A DNA stretch of 13,989 bases, taken from assembly GCA_029560815.1 (NCBI GenBank), contig JAKQKF010000112.1, positions 1 to 13,989 of the forward strand, read 5' to 3'. The notes beneath the pieces were generated by a model. The model was not told where the DNA came from and did not search any database. It saw nothing but the letters and a program-made list of their open reading frames with translations. Source of the stretch: a bacterium (lineage in GTDB: Bacteria > KSB1 > UBA2214). Position numbers and translations under genes: made by a program. Below, piece after piece: positions 1 through 9,700 of the stretch (the first letter of the stretch is position 1; each line of letters opens with the position of its first letter).

Positions 1-1
1 T

Positions 2-3000
2 CGAATGCTCTCTCCGGGAGACACCCTCCGCGTCGTCTATGAGGTCATCGCCTCCAGCTCAGGCAGCGGACGGCTGCCGATCACGGCGCGGCTGACCGCC
101 AGAGATGTCAATGACACCCTGCGGGTGGTCTCCACTTCGGCGGCGACCTCGATCTTTGTCTCCACCAGTGCGCGCGTGCGCATCGTCCGGACCGCGGTCA
201 ACGCCGACTCCAATTTTGTCGATGGCGAAGGGATCGGGCATATCAATACCCGCCAAACCTTTTATGTCGACGTCGATATTGAAAACAGCGGGGGACAACC
301 ACTCAGAACCATTTATATCCGGCTTTCCGGAGTCCAATCCTCCACCGCCGCACCCCTCCAGTTCATCGAGAACTTGAGCGCCTTTGAGGGCCCCCGCCGC
401 CTGAGATTCACCATTCAGGCGGACAGCGTCGAGAACCTGGCTGGCGAGTTATTCACCGCCGAGATCACCCAGGCTGCGGGTGAAGATGGCTCCACTGCTT
501 TCATCGCCCCCGCCACGGACGCGCAGGCGACAATCCGGATCTACCATCCGGCGGTGCTGCGCCTGATCAGCACTTCAGCCTTGACTCCAAATATTGAGAA
601 GATCGTCAGTTACGGGCAAGCCTTCCCCGTTGAGGTTGTTGTGCAAAATCTGGGCTCCGAGCCGGTCAGCGGCGTGACGCTGACGATGAGAGCCGATCCG
701 GCGGAGCGGGCAGGCGTCGCAGCTACTCCTCTGCTTCTCGCCAAAACCCTTGCTGCGGGCGATACCGGCAAGGTTGTTTTTACCGCCACTGCGGCCAGCC
801 AGAGCGGAGAGGTGCTGCTGATTTCGGATGTTATTGCATCGGCCGGTCAGAACACGCGGCTGTCTGTTCCCCTGCAGCGCAGCGGGCAGGACTCCTCCAC
901 GCTGGTGACGATTGAATCTGGCGCGCAGCTGAGCATTCTGTCGGTGCGGGTGGATCCCGCCGCCGTCTCGGCCGGTGACGCGCAAAACGATACCCGCCTC
1001 TATGTCAAGGTCGCCAACACCGGCGCTGCGGATCTGCGTTTTCTCGATATCTCGCCGGATAATGTCCGCTTCATCACCAACGGCATATGGGATGAAGAGT
1101 ACCGGGTCAATGCCCCCGCCAAGCTGATGGGTTCAGACAGCCTGGTCCTGAGAGGCCAGTCACAGGATTCGCTGCTCTATATCGTCACCCGGATCGGGGA
1201 CATCGCCGGAGATGCTCAAGTGCGGGTGCAGCTCAAGGCGATGGATTTGAACAAGAGTATTTCGGCGGCGAACCAGATCAGCGCCACCGGGAGCACCTCC
1301 CTGGAAGTGACGAGCACCTCGTGGGTGCGCATCAATCAGACCCTGGTGAGTTCCGCCAGTGCCTACGACGACCAGAATGTGCCTCTGGTCAATCGCGGCC
1401 GCCAGTTCATCCTGGCGGTGGAAGCGGAGACCAGCGAACTCTCCGGTGTGGATTCGGTCTGGGTCCGTCTTACGACGGAGGGCAATTCCAGCATCGTCCA
1501 GCCCCTGTTGGTCATTCCGACCATAAACAAGGGTGGCACCGGGCGAGCCGAGTTTACTGTCATCTCTGATGACAGCTGGGATGCCGCGTTGGGCGAGATG
1601 CGCGAGACTTTCAGCGCCCAGATCCTCTCCGCCAAAGCCGTAGGATCCTCCCTGGCTGCGCAGGTACGTCAGCCGGTGCGGCCGGTGGATGCGCTCGCGA
1701 CTGTGCGCATTCAGAATCCGGCGCGCATCGACCTCCGCCTTACCCGCGCGGCCGGTCAGGATTCCATCCTGACAGCGAGCCAGGAATTCAGGATGGTGGT
1801 CACCCTGGTCAACCTTGGTTCCGCGGCCATGCGGGACGGGCAATATACTCTCACCCTGCCGCCGGGCAACAAGTATCGCCTTGCTGAGGGAGATTCTGAA
1901 CGCTCATTCGATGTGCCGCTCGGCCAGACGAGCTATATTGACACTCTTCTTCTGATCGCTCCGGAACAGGATTCCTTCAACGACACGATCCGCGTCGAGA
2001 TCACCCGGGTGCCGCAGGATGTCAATCTCGGGGCAGCTGCGGCGACAGCGACGGTGCAAGCGGCTGCCATCGTCACCACCCTGAGGTCGGGACTGGCGCT
2101 GAACCTTTCCATCTACACGCCCACCGGTGCGCAGGACCGGATCCTCTCGACTGCCCAGCAGATGGTGCTGCGGGCAACTGTACAGTCGACCGACAACATC
2201 AAAAACAAGAGTGTCACCCTCAAGCTCCCCGTCTCGCCCAATTATGTTTTGCTGAGTCCTGCGATGCAGACGGTGGCCTCCAGCCGGGACACGGTGTTCT
2301 GGCGCATACAGGTCCCTGATGCCGAGACCTTGCTGGCGCACAATTTTGAGGCGGAAGCGAGGGGTCAGTCGGCGGATACCGTGCTGATGCAAACCCGCTC
2401 TGTAACCATCGATCAAATCGTCAGCCGTGCCAGCCTGTGGGTTGATGATCTGGAAGTGAGTTCCCCGGCGGAAGGGATTATGGAGAGCGGACAGGCCAAT
2501 TTTTCCGTGCGTCAGCAGGCGATCCTGCGAACCAGGGTGCGTAATCTCGGCGCCGCCCGCGTCGGCACGACCGGCAGGATCACCCTCTCCCTGCAGAACA
2601 GCGGGTTGACACTTGTCGCCACCGATTCCATCCGGAGTTTCACCATCGGCAGCTATGTGACCTGGAACGTCCAGGCCTCCGATGTGCCCATCAGTGAGAT
2701 CCGGGATATCCGCGTCGAAATTACCACGATACCCTATGATGAGAACACCAACGCCCCGGCCAGCATCGCCAATGGTTCGGCGACGCTCAACGTCCTCACC
2801 GAGGAGAGGGGCACGACGCGGATCAATCAGTTCTTTATCAGCGCCCCCTTTGGCGCCCAGGACAACTCGGTCTCGACGGAGCAGAGCTTTGTGGTGACGG
2901 CGGATATCAGCTCCAATTCTGTCCGCAACCTGCAGGCGGAGATCAGCTATCCCGGGGGCTTTACGACCACTACGCCGGTGCTTCCGATACCATCGGGGGA

Positions 3001-4693
3001 CCGTCAGGTGGTTACCTGGACGATGAAGGCCCCTGAGGAGGCGGGATCCAGTACCCTGACTCTGACGGTAAGCGGCAAGGACTTGCGATCAGGCATCGCT
3101 CTGACCAATCAAGTTCGTGCCATCAACGTGGTCACCCAGCCGGCGACCCGCTTCACCCTGACCCCCCGGATCATCTTTCCGAAGGGGCTGAACAACAAGG
3201 TTTCCAGTGAATCGCCTCTGCAGCTGGCCCTCTACATCGATCACCAGGGGGAGACCGCCCCGCACGGGGGCGAGGCGACGACCATTCGACTTAATGTCCC
3301 CGCGTCCTTCCTCGATGGCAGTGAACCCCTGATCAAGAGCGGCATGGACAGCCTGGTCTGGAGCCTGGTGGCCCCGGCGGTCCGTCAGGATACCCTTTTC
3401 GATGTCAATTTCAGCGTCACAGCGCTGCCCAGGGATGCCAATTCCGGGCTGGAAGCGTCCACGGAATTCGCCAATGTCTATTTCCCGATCTGGGTTGTCC
3501 GCAAAGCGAGGCTTGAAGTACTCGCCCAGGTTCACGACCAGATGGGGAGCACACCGGTTCCGGTCCGCATCGGCAACGAGTTCGACCTGGTTTCGATCCT
3601 GCACAACCTCGGCTCTGCGGATTACTACGGCGCCTATCAGGTGCAGCTGCGACTGCCTGCCGGCTATTCGAGTGCGGACGCGCTGACCATCAGCACGGAG
3701 AGCGATACCGTGATCTGGCGGGTCAAGGCGCCGGATGGGGTCAGTGAAACCCCGGACACGCTGGTGGTGAAGCTGCTCAGCGCGCCCAGGGATTACTTTT
3801 CCAAGACCGAAGCCGACATCGCTCAGGATTCAGCGGTGGTGCTGATCTCGCCGGAGGCCGGTTTTATGGTGGCCAAGTCCTTTCCGGTGCGCACCGGTTC
3901 CGTCGGTCTGCGCGGTGGCACCAGCCTCCCCATGCTTGGCCTCTCTTTGCAGAACAGGGACCAGTCGATCGGCAGCCGGTCGCTGCTGGATACCATCAAG
4001 GTCTCCTTCCGCAGCAAGCGGGGCAGTGCGGTCCCGGCGCGGTCGGTTGTGACCAGAATCGCCGCCGTCCGGCACGGCAACCCCACCGAGGTTCTGGCCG
4101 AGAACAGCCGTCCCGGGACCGGCAGCGAGATGGTGCTCAATTTTGATAAAGCGGTGCCCGACACGATCCGGGGCAGCGATCTCTTCGCCATCGACATTCT
4201 TATCGACATCGCTCCCGAGGCCAGTCTCACCGATTTTGCCGTGGCGGTTGATTCCGCCAGTGCGATCGTGGCCAGGGATGCCATCTATCACAACCGGTTG
4301 AGCATCGCCGATTCGACCCTCAATCGCGTCCAGTATCTCGGTTTCTCCTCCGGCACCCTGGTAGTGATGCAAAACGACCTGGAGGAGTCTTTCTGCAACT
4401 ATCCCAATCCTTTCGGGACGGCATCGCGGCCGACGACCCGGTTCGTCTATTATCTCAAGCAGGCGAGCGACGTCCGGATCAAAATTTTCACGCTGACCGG
4501 AGATCTGGTCCAGGCCTGGGAATACACCAAGGCGGCTCACCCCCGGCAGACGAGCGCCGGCGTGCATCAGGACGAAGTGATCTGGGACGGCCGCAATGGC
4601 CAGGGTCAAAAGGTTATGAACGGCGTCTATCTGGCCTATTTACAGACCGATTACGGCGAAATGGCGCTCACCAAGATAGCAGTTGTCAAGTAA
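2..4693 (+). CDS. Giant secreted Ig-like repeat protein with FlgD-type C-terminal domain (5' end outside window)
   Basis: The frame is open to the left edge, with an Arg codon before the ATG at 5, so this is the 3' part of a longer gene; the first ATG has no claim to be the start. About 1,560 residues are visible. From residue 57 (counted from that ATG) roughly ten diverged beta-rich units recur every 110-135 residues, starting near 57, 185, 309, 441, 575, 699, 811, 938, 1050 and 1170. Several carry a 'VxNLGSxxV/xxY' strand typical of CARDB/Ig-like folds, and some end in 'DTVxWRVxAPD'. A non-repetitive region (about 1285-1450) follows. The last ~100 residues hold 'NYPNPFG', 'VRIKIFTLTGDLV', 'WDGRNGQGQKVMNGVYLAYL' and a terminal 'KIAVVK', the signature of FlgD-Ig/T9SS-type C-terminal domains. 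It is probably an exported surface or extracellular protein. No enzymatic motif was seen; substrate and partner are unknown. It stops 12 nt before the PorV-like gene, suggesting co-transcription. Confidence 0.88.
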   Translation, partial: RMLSPGDTLRVVYEVIASSSGSGRLPITARLTARDVNDTLRVVSTSAATSIFVSTSARVRIVRTAVNADSNFVDGEGIGHINTRQTFYVDVDIENSGGQPLRTIYIRLSGVQSSTAAPLQFIENLSAFEGPRRLRFTIQADSVENLAGELFTAEITQAAGEDGSTAFIAPATDAQATIRIYHPAVLRLISTSALTPNIEKIVSYGQAFPVEVVVQNLGSEPVSGVTLTMRADPAERAGVAATPLLLAKTLAAGDTGKVVFTATAASQSGEVLLISDVIASAGQNTRLSVPLQRSGQDSSTLVTIESGAQLSILSVRVDPAAVSAGDAQNDTRLYVKVANTGAADLRFLDISPDNVRFITNGIWDEEYRVNAPAKLMGSDSLVLRGQSQDSLLYIVTRIGDIAGDAQVRVQLKAMDLNKSISAANQISATGSTSLEVTSTSWVRINQTLVSSASAYDDQNVPLVNRGRQFILAVEAETSELSGVDSVWVRLTTEGNSSIVQPLLVIPTINKGGTGRAEFTVISDDSWDAALGEMRETFSAQILSAKAVGSSLAAQVRQPVRPVDALATVRIQNPARIDLRLTRAAGQDSILTASQEFRMVVTLVNLGSAAMRDGQYTLTLPPGNKYRLAEGDSERSFDVPLGQTSYIDTLLLIAPEQDSFNDTIRVEITRVPQDVNLGAAAATATVQAAAIVTTLRSGLALNLSIYTPTGAQDRILSTAQQMVLRATVQSTDNIKNKSVTLKLPVSPNYVLLSPAMQTVASSRDTVFWRIQVPDAETLLAHNFEAEARGQSADTVLMQTRSVTIDQIVSRASLWVDDLEVSSPAEGIMESGQANFSVRQQAILRTRVRNLGAARVGTTGRITLSLQNSGLTLVATDSIRSFTIGSYVTWNVQASDVPISEIRDIRVEITTIPYDENTNAPASIANGSATLNVLTEERGTTRINQFFISAPFGAQDNSVSTEQSFVVTADISSNSVRNLQAEISYPGGFTTTTPVLPIPSGDRQVVTWTMKAPEEAGSSTLTLTVSGKDLRSGIALTNQVRAINVVTQPATRFTLTPRIIFPKGLNNKVSSESPLQLALYIDHQGETAPHGGEATTIRLNVPASFLDGSEPLIKSGMDSLVWSLVAPAVRQDTLFDVNFSVTALPRDANSGLEASTEFANVYFPIWVVRKARLEVLAQVHDQMGSTPVPVRIGNEFDLVSILHNLGSADYYGAYQVQLRLPAGYSSADALTISTESDTVIWRVKAPDGVSETPDTLVVKLLSAPRDYFSKTEADIAQDSAVVLISPEAGFMVAKSFPVRTGSVGLRGGTSLPMLGLSLQNRDQSIGSRSLLDTIKVSFRSKRGSAVPARSVVTRIAAVRHGNPTEVLAENSRPGTGSEMVLNFDKAVPDTIRGSDLFAIDILIDIAPEASLTDFAVAVDSASAIVARDAIYHNRLSIADSTLNRVQYLGFSSGTLVVMQNDLEESFCNYPNPFGTASRPTTRFVYYLKQASDVRIKIFTLTGDLVQAWEYTKAAHPRQTSAGVHQDEVIWDGRNGQGQKVMNGVYLAYLQTDYGEMALTKIAVVK

Positions 4694-4705
4694 CGCATCG
4701 AACAG

Positions 4706-6703
4706 TTGGCCATCGTGAATCGAAAAATCAGAAAATATCTCCTCTCTCTGCTCTTCCTCCTGCTGATTGCGGGCGGGGGGGCGCATGCGCAGCAGGTGCT
4801 GCAGGATCGCACTTACGGCGGGGCCAACGACGTCTTCGACCTCCCGGTCGGAGCCCGGGCCCTCGCCATGGGCGGGGCCTATGTTTCCACGGCCGACGAT
4901 CCCTTCGCACTCTACTGGAACCCCGCCGCCCTGGAGAATGTGCAGAACATGGGGGTCGGGCTCTACTATTCCAATCTGACTGCGGGCACGCAGTACAGCT
5001 ATCTGGGCTATGCCCATCCCACTCTTTTCCTGGGGACCTTCAGCCTTGGCATCATCAGCCTGTCGACGCCGGACATTGACATCCGTGACGATGATGATCC
5101 GATGAAGCTGGGCTCGCTTTCCTACAGCCGGAACATGCTGCTCTTCGGCTATGGTTACAAGCCGCTCAACTGGCTCGCCATCGGGGCTTCCCTTAAAATC
5201 GAGCGCGCTTCGCTGCCGGGCTACCCGGACGGGGCCACAGGGCAGACCGGCAGCCTCACCGAGTCCGCGCTGGGCGCTGATCTTGGCCTGGTTTTCACCC
5301 CCGGGCTGGCGAGCCCCTGGCTGAAAGATTTCACCCTGGCCTTGAGTGTGCAGAATGCGATCCAGCGCTACATGCGCGCGGTTGAGGAGCGGGATGCCAC
5401 ACCGCGGACACTGCGTCTGGGCCTGGACAAGAGGATCGGCATCGGCGATGACGGCAGCAGCGTGACGCTTGCCTTTGAGTACGACAAGATGAAGACGATG
5501 CCCGCGCACACCCATCTGGGACTGGAATACAGCTATCAGGATCTGTTTGCCCTGCGCACGGGCCTCTATCGCAGCCACTTCACGATCGGGGGCGGTGCCA
5601 AGGTGGCCGGCGTGCAGCTCGATTATTCCTACTGGACGGGTGATGATTCATGGTTGAGCAGCAGCCATCGCATCTCCCTGGTCTTGAACATCGGCAAGAG
5701 CCGCGAATTGCGCATGGCGGAGTATCAGGAGCGGGAGGCACGCCGCATCGAGCAGGAGCTGGCGGCCAAACGCCAGGCCGAACGGAATGAGGCCATAGTC
5801 TCGGGCATGAGCCGTGCGCGGGTCCTGGTCGGAAAGGGCGATTATCCCGGGGCTTACAGTGTAGTGAGCCGGGTGCTTTTTTATGATGTGACCGGCAGTG
5901 ATCCGGACCTGGATGAGGCGCGGCAGCTGCTGCAGCAGGTCAACGCGGCTTTGGAGGAGGAACGCAAGCGCGAAGAGGCGGCCATCCTGGCCAAGACTGA
6001 AGAAGAGATGCGCATCCGCCGCAACAACCTGCAGATCGAGCAGCATTACCAGAAAGCTTTGAATGCCTACAGCCTGGAGGATTATCAGACGGCGATCCTG
6101 GAGTGCGATCAGGCGCTCGCCATAGATCCGAACAGCGAGCGCGCCACTGACCTGAGGCGCAAATCCGACGAACAACTGCGCCGGAAGATCATGCAGCTGG
6201 CGGAGCGCGCGCGGCAGCTGCAGGCCCAGGATCGCGGCTACGATGCCATAACCCTCTATAATCAGGCCCGGCAGATGGCCAAGGGGATACCGGATATTGA
6301 AACCTTCCTGGCGGGCCAGATCTCATCGATCGAAAGCCGGCTGAGCCGGGAAGATTTGATGCGGCGCGCTGCGGCGCAGGAGATGAGCCAGAATTGGGCC
6401 GAAGCGGCCAGTCTCTACCGCGAAGCGCTGCGCTATGATCCCAACAACCGTTCCCTGCAGGAGCGCTATAACGAGGCCAAGGCCCGGGCGGAAGCGCGCG
6501 ACATGGAGATGCCGGAAAATGTGCGCGAACTCTACCGGCTCGGCGCGCAAGCCTACGCTCAGCACAAGTATGAAGAGGCGGTGCGCCACTTTGAGGAGGC
6601 CCGCAAGCTGCAGCCGCTGAACAAAAAGATCCTGAAGGCTCTCGATTCGGCGAAGGAGAACCTGCAGCGGCAATCCTCAAACCAGGGCACCCCGAACAAA
6701 TAA
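4706..6703 (+). CDS. PorV/PorQ-family outer-membrane barrel fused to TPR repeats
   Basis: The N-terminus is a Sec signal peptide: basic NRKIRK, a Leu-rich core and an AHA cleavage site at about residue 28. Residues 49-76 contain 'GARALAMGGAYVSTADDP' and 'YWNPAAL', the hallmark of the PorV/PorQ (UPF0164) barrel family. Alternating beta segments run to about residue 330. A charged coiled coil (about 332-358, many E/R/A) follows, then helical repeats. Recognisable TPRs lie near 448-480, 498-525, 554-585 and 609-640, three of them ending in an 'A/Y..DP' or 'LQPLN' type turn. The barrel should sit in the outer membrane; TPRs on the periplasmic face are an inference. In Bacteroidota, PorV shuttles type IX cargo, and the preceding gene encodes a protein with a YPNPF C-terminal domain. 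The start is TTG at 4706 or, equally well, GTG at 4715, which gives the tighter signal peptide MNRKIRK; neither has a clear Shine-Dalgarno. PorV homologues usually lack such a large TPR tail. Confidence 0.86.
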   Translation: MAIVNRKIRKYLLSLLFLLLIAGGGAHAQQVLQDRTYGGANDVFDLPVGARALAMGGAYVSTADDPFALYWNPAALENVQNMGVGLYYSNLTAGTQYSYLGYAHPTLFLGTFSLGIISLSTPDIDIRDDDDPMKLGSLSYSRNMLLFGYGYKPLNWLAIGASLKIERASLPGYPDGATGQTGSLTESALGADLGLVFTPGLASPWLKDFTLALSVQNAIQRYMRAVEERDATPRTLRLGLDKRIGIGDDGSSVTLAFEYDKMKTMPAHTHLGLEYSYQDLFALRTGLYRSHFTIGGGAKVAGVQLDYSYWTGDDSWLSSSHRISLVLNIGKSRELRMAEYQEREARRIEQELAAKRQAERNEAIVSGMSRARVLVGKGDYPGAYSVVSRVLFYDVTGSDPDLDEARQLLQQVNAALEEERKREEAAILAKTEEEMRIRRNNLQIEQHYQKALNAYSLEDYQTAILECDQALAIDPNSERATDLRRKSDEQLRRKIMQLAERARQLQAQDRGYDAITLYNQARQMAKGIPDIETFLAGQISSIESRLSREDLMRRAAAQEMSQNWAEAASLYREALRYDPNNRSLQERYNEAKARAEARDMEMPENVRELYRLGAQAYAQHKYEEAVRHFEEARKLQPLNKKILKALDSAKENLQRQSSNQGTPNK

Positions 6704-6708
6704 GAGCA

Positions 6709-6764
6709 GCCGGCCCGCGACTCAACTGAAAGGAGCTCTCCAGGCCGGCGGCGCCCGCCGCCGG
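6709..6764 (+). promoter_or_regulatory. Mutually exclusive inverted repeats in the leader of the phosphatase gene
   Basis: Two alternative hairpins lie in the 79-nt gap between genes. GCCGGCC (6709-6715) is the exact reverse complement of GGCCGGC (6743-6749). CCGGCGGCG (6745-6753) is the exact reverse complement of CGCCGCCGG (6756-6764), with a 2-nt apex. The two structures share 6745-6749 and cannot coexist. There is no U-tract after either, so a classical intrinsic terminator is unlikely. The second hairpin ends just before the purine-rich ribosome-binding region at 6767-6779. Attenuation, RNA processing or translation control is possible; function is unproven. Confidence 0.4.
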
Positions 6765-6766
6765 TG

Positions 6767-6779
6767 AAGGGGAAGAGGA
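6767..6779 (+). promoter_or_regulatory. Purine-rich ribosome-binding region supporting a TTG start
   Basis: The run AAGGGGAAGAGGA precedes the TTG at 6783 with Shine-Dalgarno-like AAGGGG about 10 nt and GAGGA 3 nt upstream. It supports TTG 6783 as the start of the kinase/phosphatase gene, which also gives a complete RsbW-like N-terminus. A second SD-like AAGGAG at 6730-6735 has no usable start codon at proper spacing. Confidence 0.5.
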
Positions 6780-6782
6780 CCA

Positions 6783-9700
6783 TTGTTCCAGAATATTCAA
6801 AAAGAGCAGCTGAAGGTACTCGCCCGGTTTGAATTCCTCGGTGAGCTGCGGGATTTTGTCACCAAGGTCGGCCACCGGCACGGCTTTTCCGAGCGGGTGA
6901 TCAATGCCTTCAAGCTCTCCATCGACGAGGCGGCCACCAACATCATCAAACATGCCTACCGGGACTGGGAAGGCAGCATCACCATCCGCGCGATCGTCAA
7001 GAAGAACAGCCTCACCATTGTACTGGTCGATCAGGGCAAGTATTTTGATCCGCGTCAGGTCAGCGATCCGGACCTCCAGCGTTATGTCGATATCGGCAAG
7101 AAGGGCGGTCTGGGCATTTTCATCATGCGCCGGCTGCTGGACGAAATCGATTATCGCAAGACCGAGGAGGGCAACGAGCTGTGGATGGTCAAGTACCGCG
7201 ACGTTGCGCGCAAGCACCGTCTCACGGTACCCTCGCTCTCCATGACCCTCAAGGCGCGCTACTGGCTGATTTCAACCTCTGTCTTCACCCTTTTTTTGAT
7301 CAGTGTTTTCGTCTATAATTTTTTTCACAGTGAGGAGGCCATCACCACCGATTTCCTCGCCAGGGGGCGCACCGCGCTCTCGGTGATGACCAGTGATATC
7401 TCCACCAATCTGCAGCAGCAGCTGCCCGAGGGCACTCGCCAGAGTCTGGTGGATGGGACCAATCTGCCCGATGATATCGAAATCCTCGCCCACACCCTGC
7501 CGCCGCTCAACACCCTGCAGAATTCTGAATACCGCGATATCCTCTATCAGGCCTTGATCGCCGATAATAACCAGTATATTCTGGCCAGCACCGAAGGAAA
7601 ACTGATCTTCACCCGGTTCAACCGGCCACAGGAGGCTGTGAGGGTCGAGAGCGATGTGCTGCGCTACACCTTCCCCTCCGGGGTAGAGGTGCTGGAGATC
7701 ACCTCACCGGTGCTGGATGATTCGGGCAAGACTCTCTGTACCGCCCACTTTTTCATCGATCATGCCGCTATCAGCCGGGAAATCAGCAGCGAACACTGGA
7801 GCAATGCCCGGCTGATGGGTCTGATCTGGCTGATCGGCGCCGCCGGCCTTTTTCTGCTCATCATTCTGGTCATGAATCCCTTTCGGCGCCTCTCCGAATG
7901 GGTGAAGCAGCTCGGCCAACCCGGCGCCACCGACGAGATGGATATCGATACCACGACCGAGATCGGCGAGATCGCCCAGGCTTTCAGCGATATCACCCTG
8001 AAGCTGCGGGAATCGCAGGTCAACATGGCCGAACAGGAACGGCTGCAGAAAGAGATGCAGGTCGCCCAGGAGATTCAGCAGACCCTGCTGCCGAGCGAAT
8101 TTCCCGAGATCGAGGGCTACGGGATCAGCAGCTATTATGCTGCCGCCAAAGAGGTGGGTGGAGACTATTACGATTTTGTCGAGGTGGACAAGGATACTCT
8201 GGGTATTGTCGTCGCGGATGTTTCGGGCAAGGGCGTTCCGGGCTCGCTGGTCATGACCATGATACGCACTGCGCTGCGCACTGAGGCGCGCGGCATCAAG
8301 GACGCGGCTGAAGTGCTGGCACGCGTGAATGAATTTGTGGTTTCGGACATGAAAAAGGGCATGTTCGTCACCCTGTTTTACGTCATCATCGATTCCAAAA
8401 AGAGACGCATCAACTACGCCAGCGCCGGCCACAATCCGATGATCCTCTACCGCGGCGCCCGCAACAAATCCTATTATCTCAATCCGCACGGCTTTCCCAT
8501 CGGCATCTCTCTGCCTGACAAGAACCTCTTCCGCAACACCATCGAGTCGGATACCCTTTCCCTCAACGAGGGCGATATCCTGCTGATCTACACCGACGGC
8601 ATCACCGAGGCCATGAACCGGCGGCGTCAGCTCTTCGGGGAGGAGCGTTTTCTCAACGTCATTCGCGATAACGGCCTCCTGCCGGCGCAGGATTTTGTCG
8701 ACAAGCTGCACGAGGAGATCCTCTCCTTCACCGAGGGTACTCCGCAGAGCGACGACATCACCCTGGTCGCGATCAAGGAAAAGTCCTCTGCAGAAAAAAT
8801 CGAACTTGAACGCGCCAAGCGGGTCTATCGCCTTCTCCAGAAGGGCGCCGGCATCAAAGAGGCATGCGAAAGCGAGGGTCTCTCCTCCTACTCCTATTAT
8901 TCCAAATACAAGGAGATCTTTGAGCAAGGCAACATCGAAGAGCTGGTCAGCGTCGAGACCGAGTCCATTGAGGCCAAACATCTGAGCATCGAGGAGAAGA
9001 CCAGGCTTTACGATGTGATCATGCGCTTCCCCGAATATGGGGCCAAGAAGATCCATGAGGAGCTCCTCACCGAGCGCTATGGCTTCATGGAGCTCAACAG
9101 CGCCAAGATATATGAGGAGCTGGTGAGGGCCAAGCTGAACACGCGCGAACTGCGCGAGGCTTTCGTTCATCGCGGCGGCAAGAAGCGCCGGCCCAAGCCG
9201 CCGGGGACGCCCATGCTGACTCTGGACGGGCGGGTTATCATCCAGAAGGGGGGACTGACGGATGTGGAGCCCGATTATGAGGAGGCAGAGGTCACCGGCC
9301 CGGCCCGCAAGGGGCGCCAGACAGCAGAGCCGCCCAAACCGGCGCTTGCCGGGCGTCAGAAGGTGGCCCTGCCAGCGCAGCCAGTCACGAGCCATTTTCA
9401 GGGGCGCGATGTCCTCTCCTACCAGATCGAAGAGCTCCTGAATGCTCCGGTTGAGGATCTTTTTGACAAGCGGCTGGGCGGCCAGGTGTTGGAGGAGGAG
9501 CCTGCCGACGAGGAGTTCCCGGAGGACGTGAAACTGGCTCCGGTGGAGGTCAAGGCACCGGCAGAGCCCGATCTTTCCATGGAAGAGCTGGGTTTCGAGT
9601 ATGTGGCCAGCGAACCCCCGGATGGTGTACATGAAGATGACGCTTTGTTGGAGCTGCCGCCGGAGATCGTTCCGCTGGAGGCGATTGCAGCCGCCGAGGC

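Noticed and set aside
4640..5578. 312-codon open frame on the - strand over the gene 1/gene 2 junction
   Set aside because: It overlaps the signal peptide and barrel motifs of the PorV-like gene and has no family signature or ribosome-binding site.
8806..9200. Remnant of an inserted transposon in the phosphatase gene
   Set aside because: The frame is uninterrupted, no terminal repeats or DDE domain were seen, and a similar module occurs in the STAS protein, so a functional domain is more likely.
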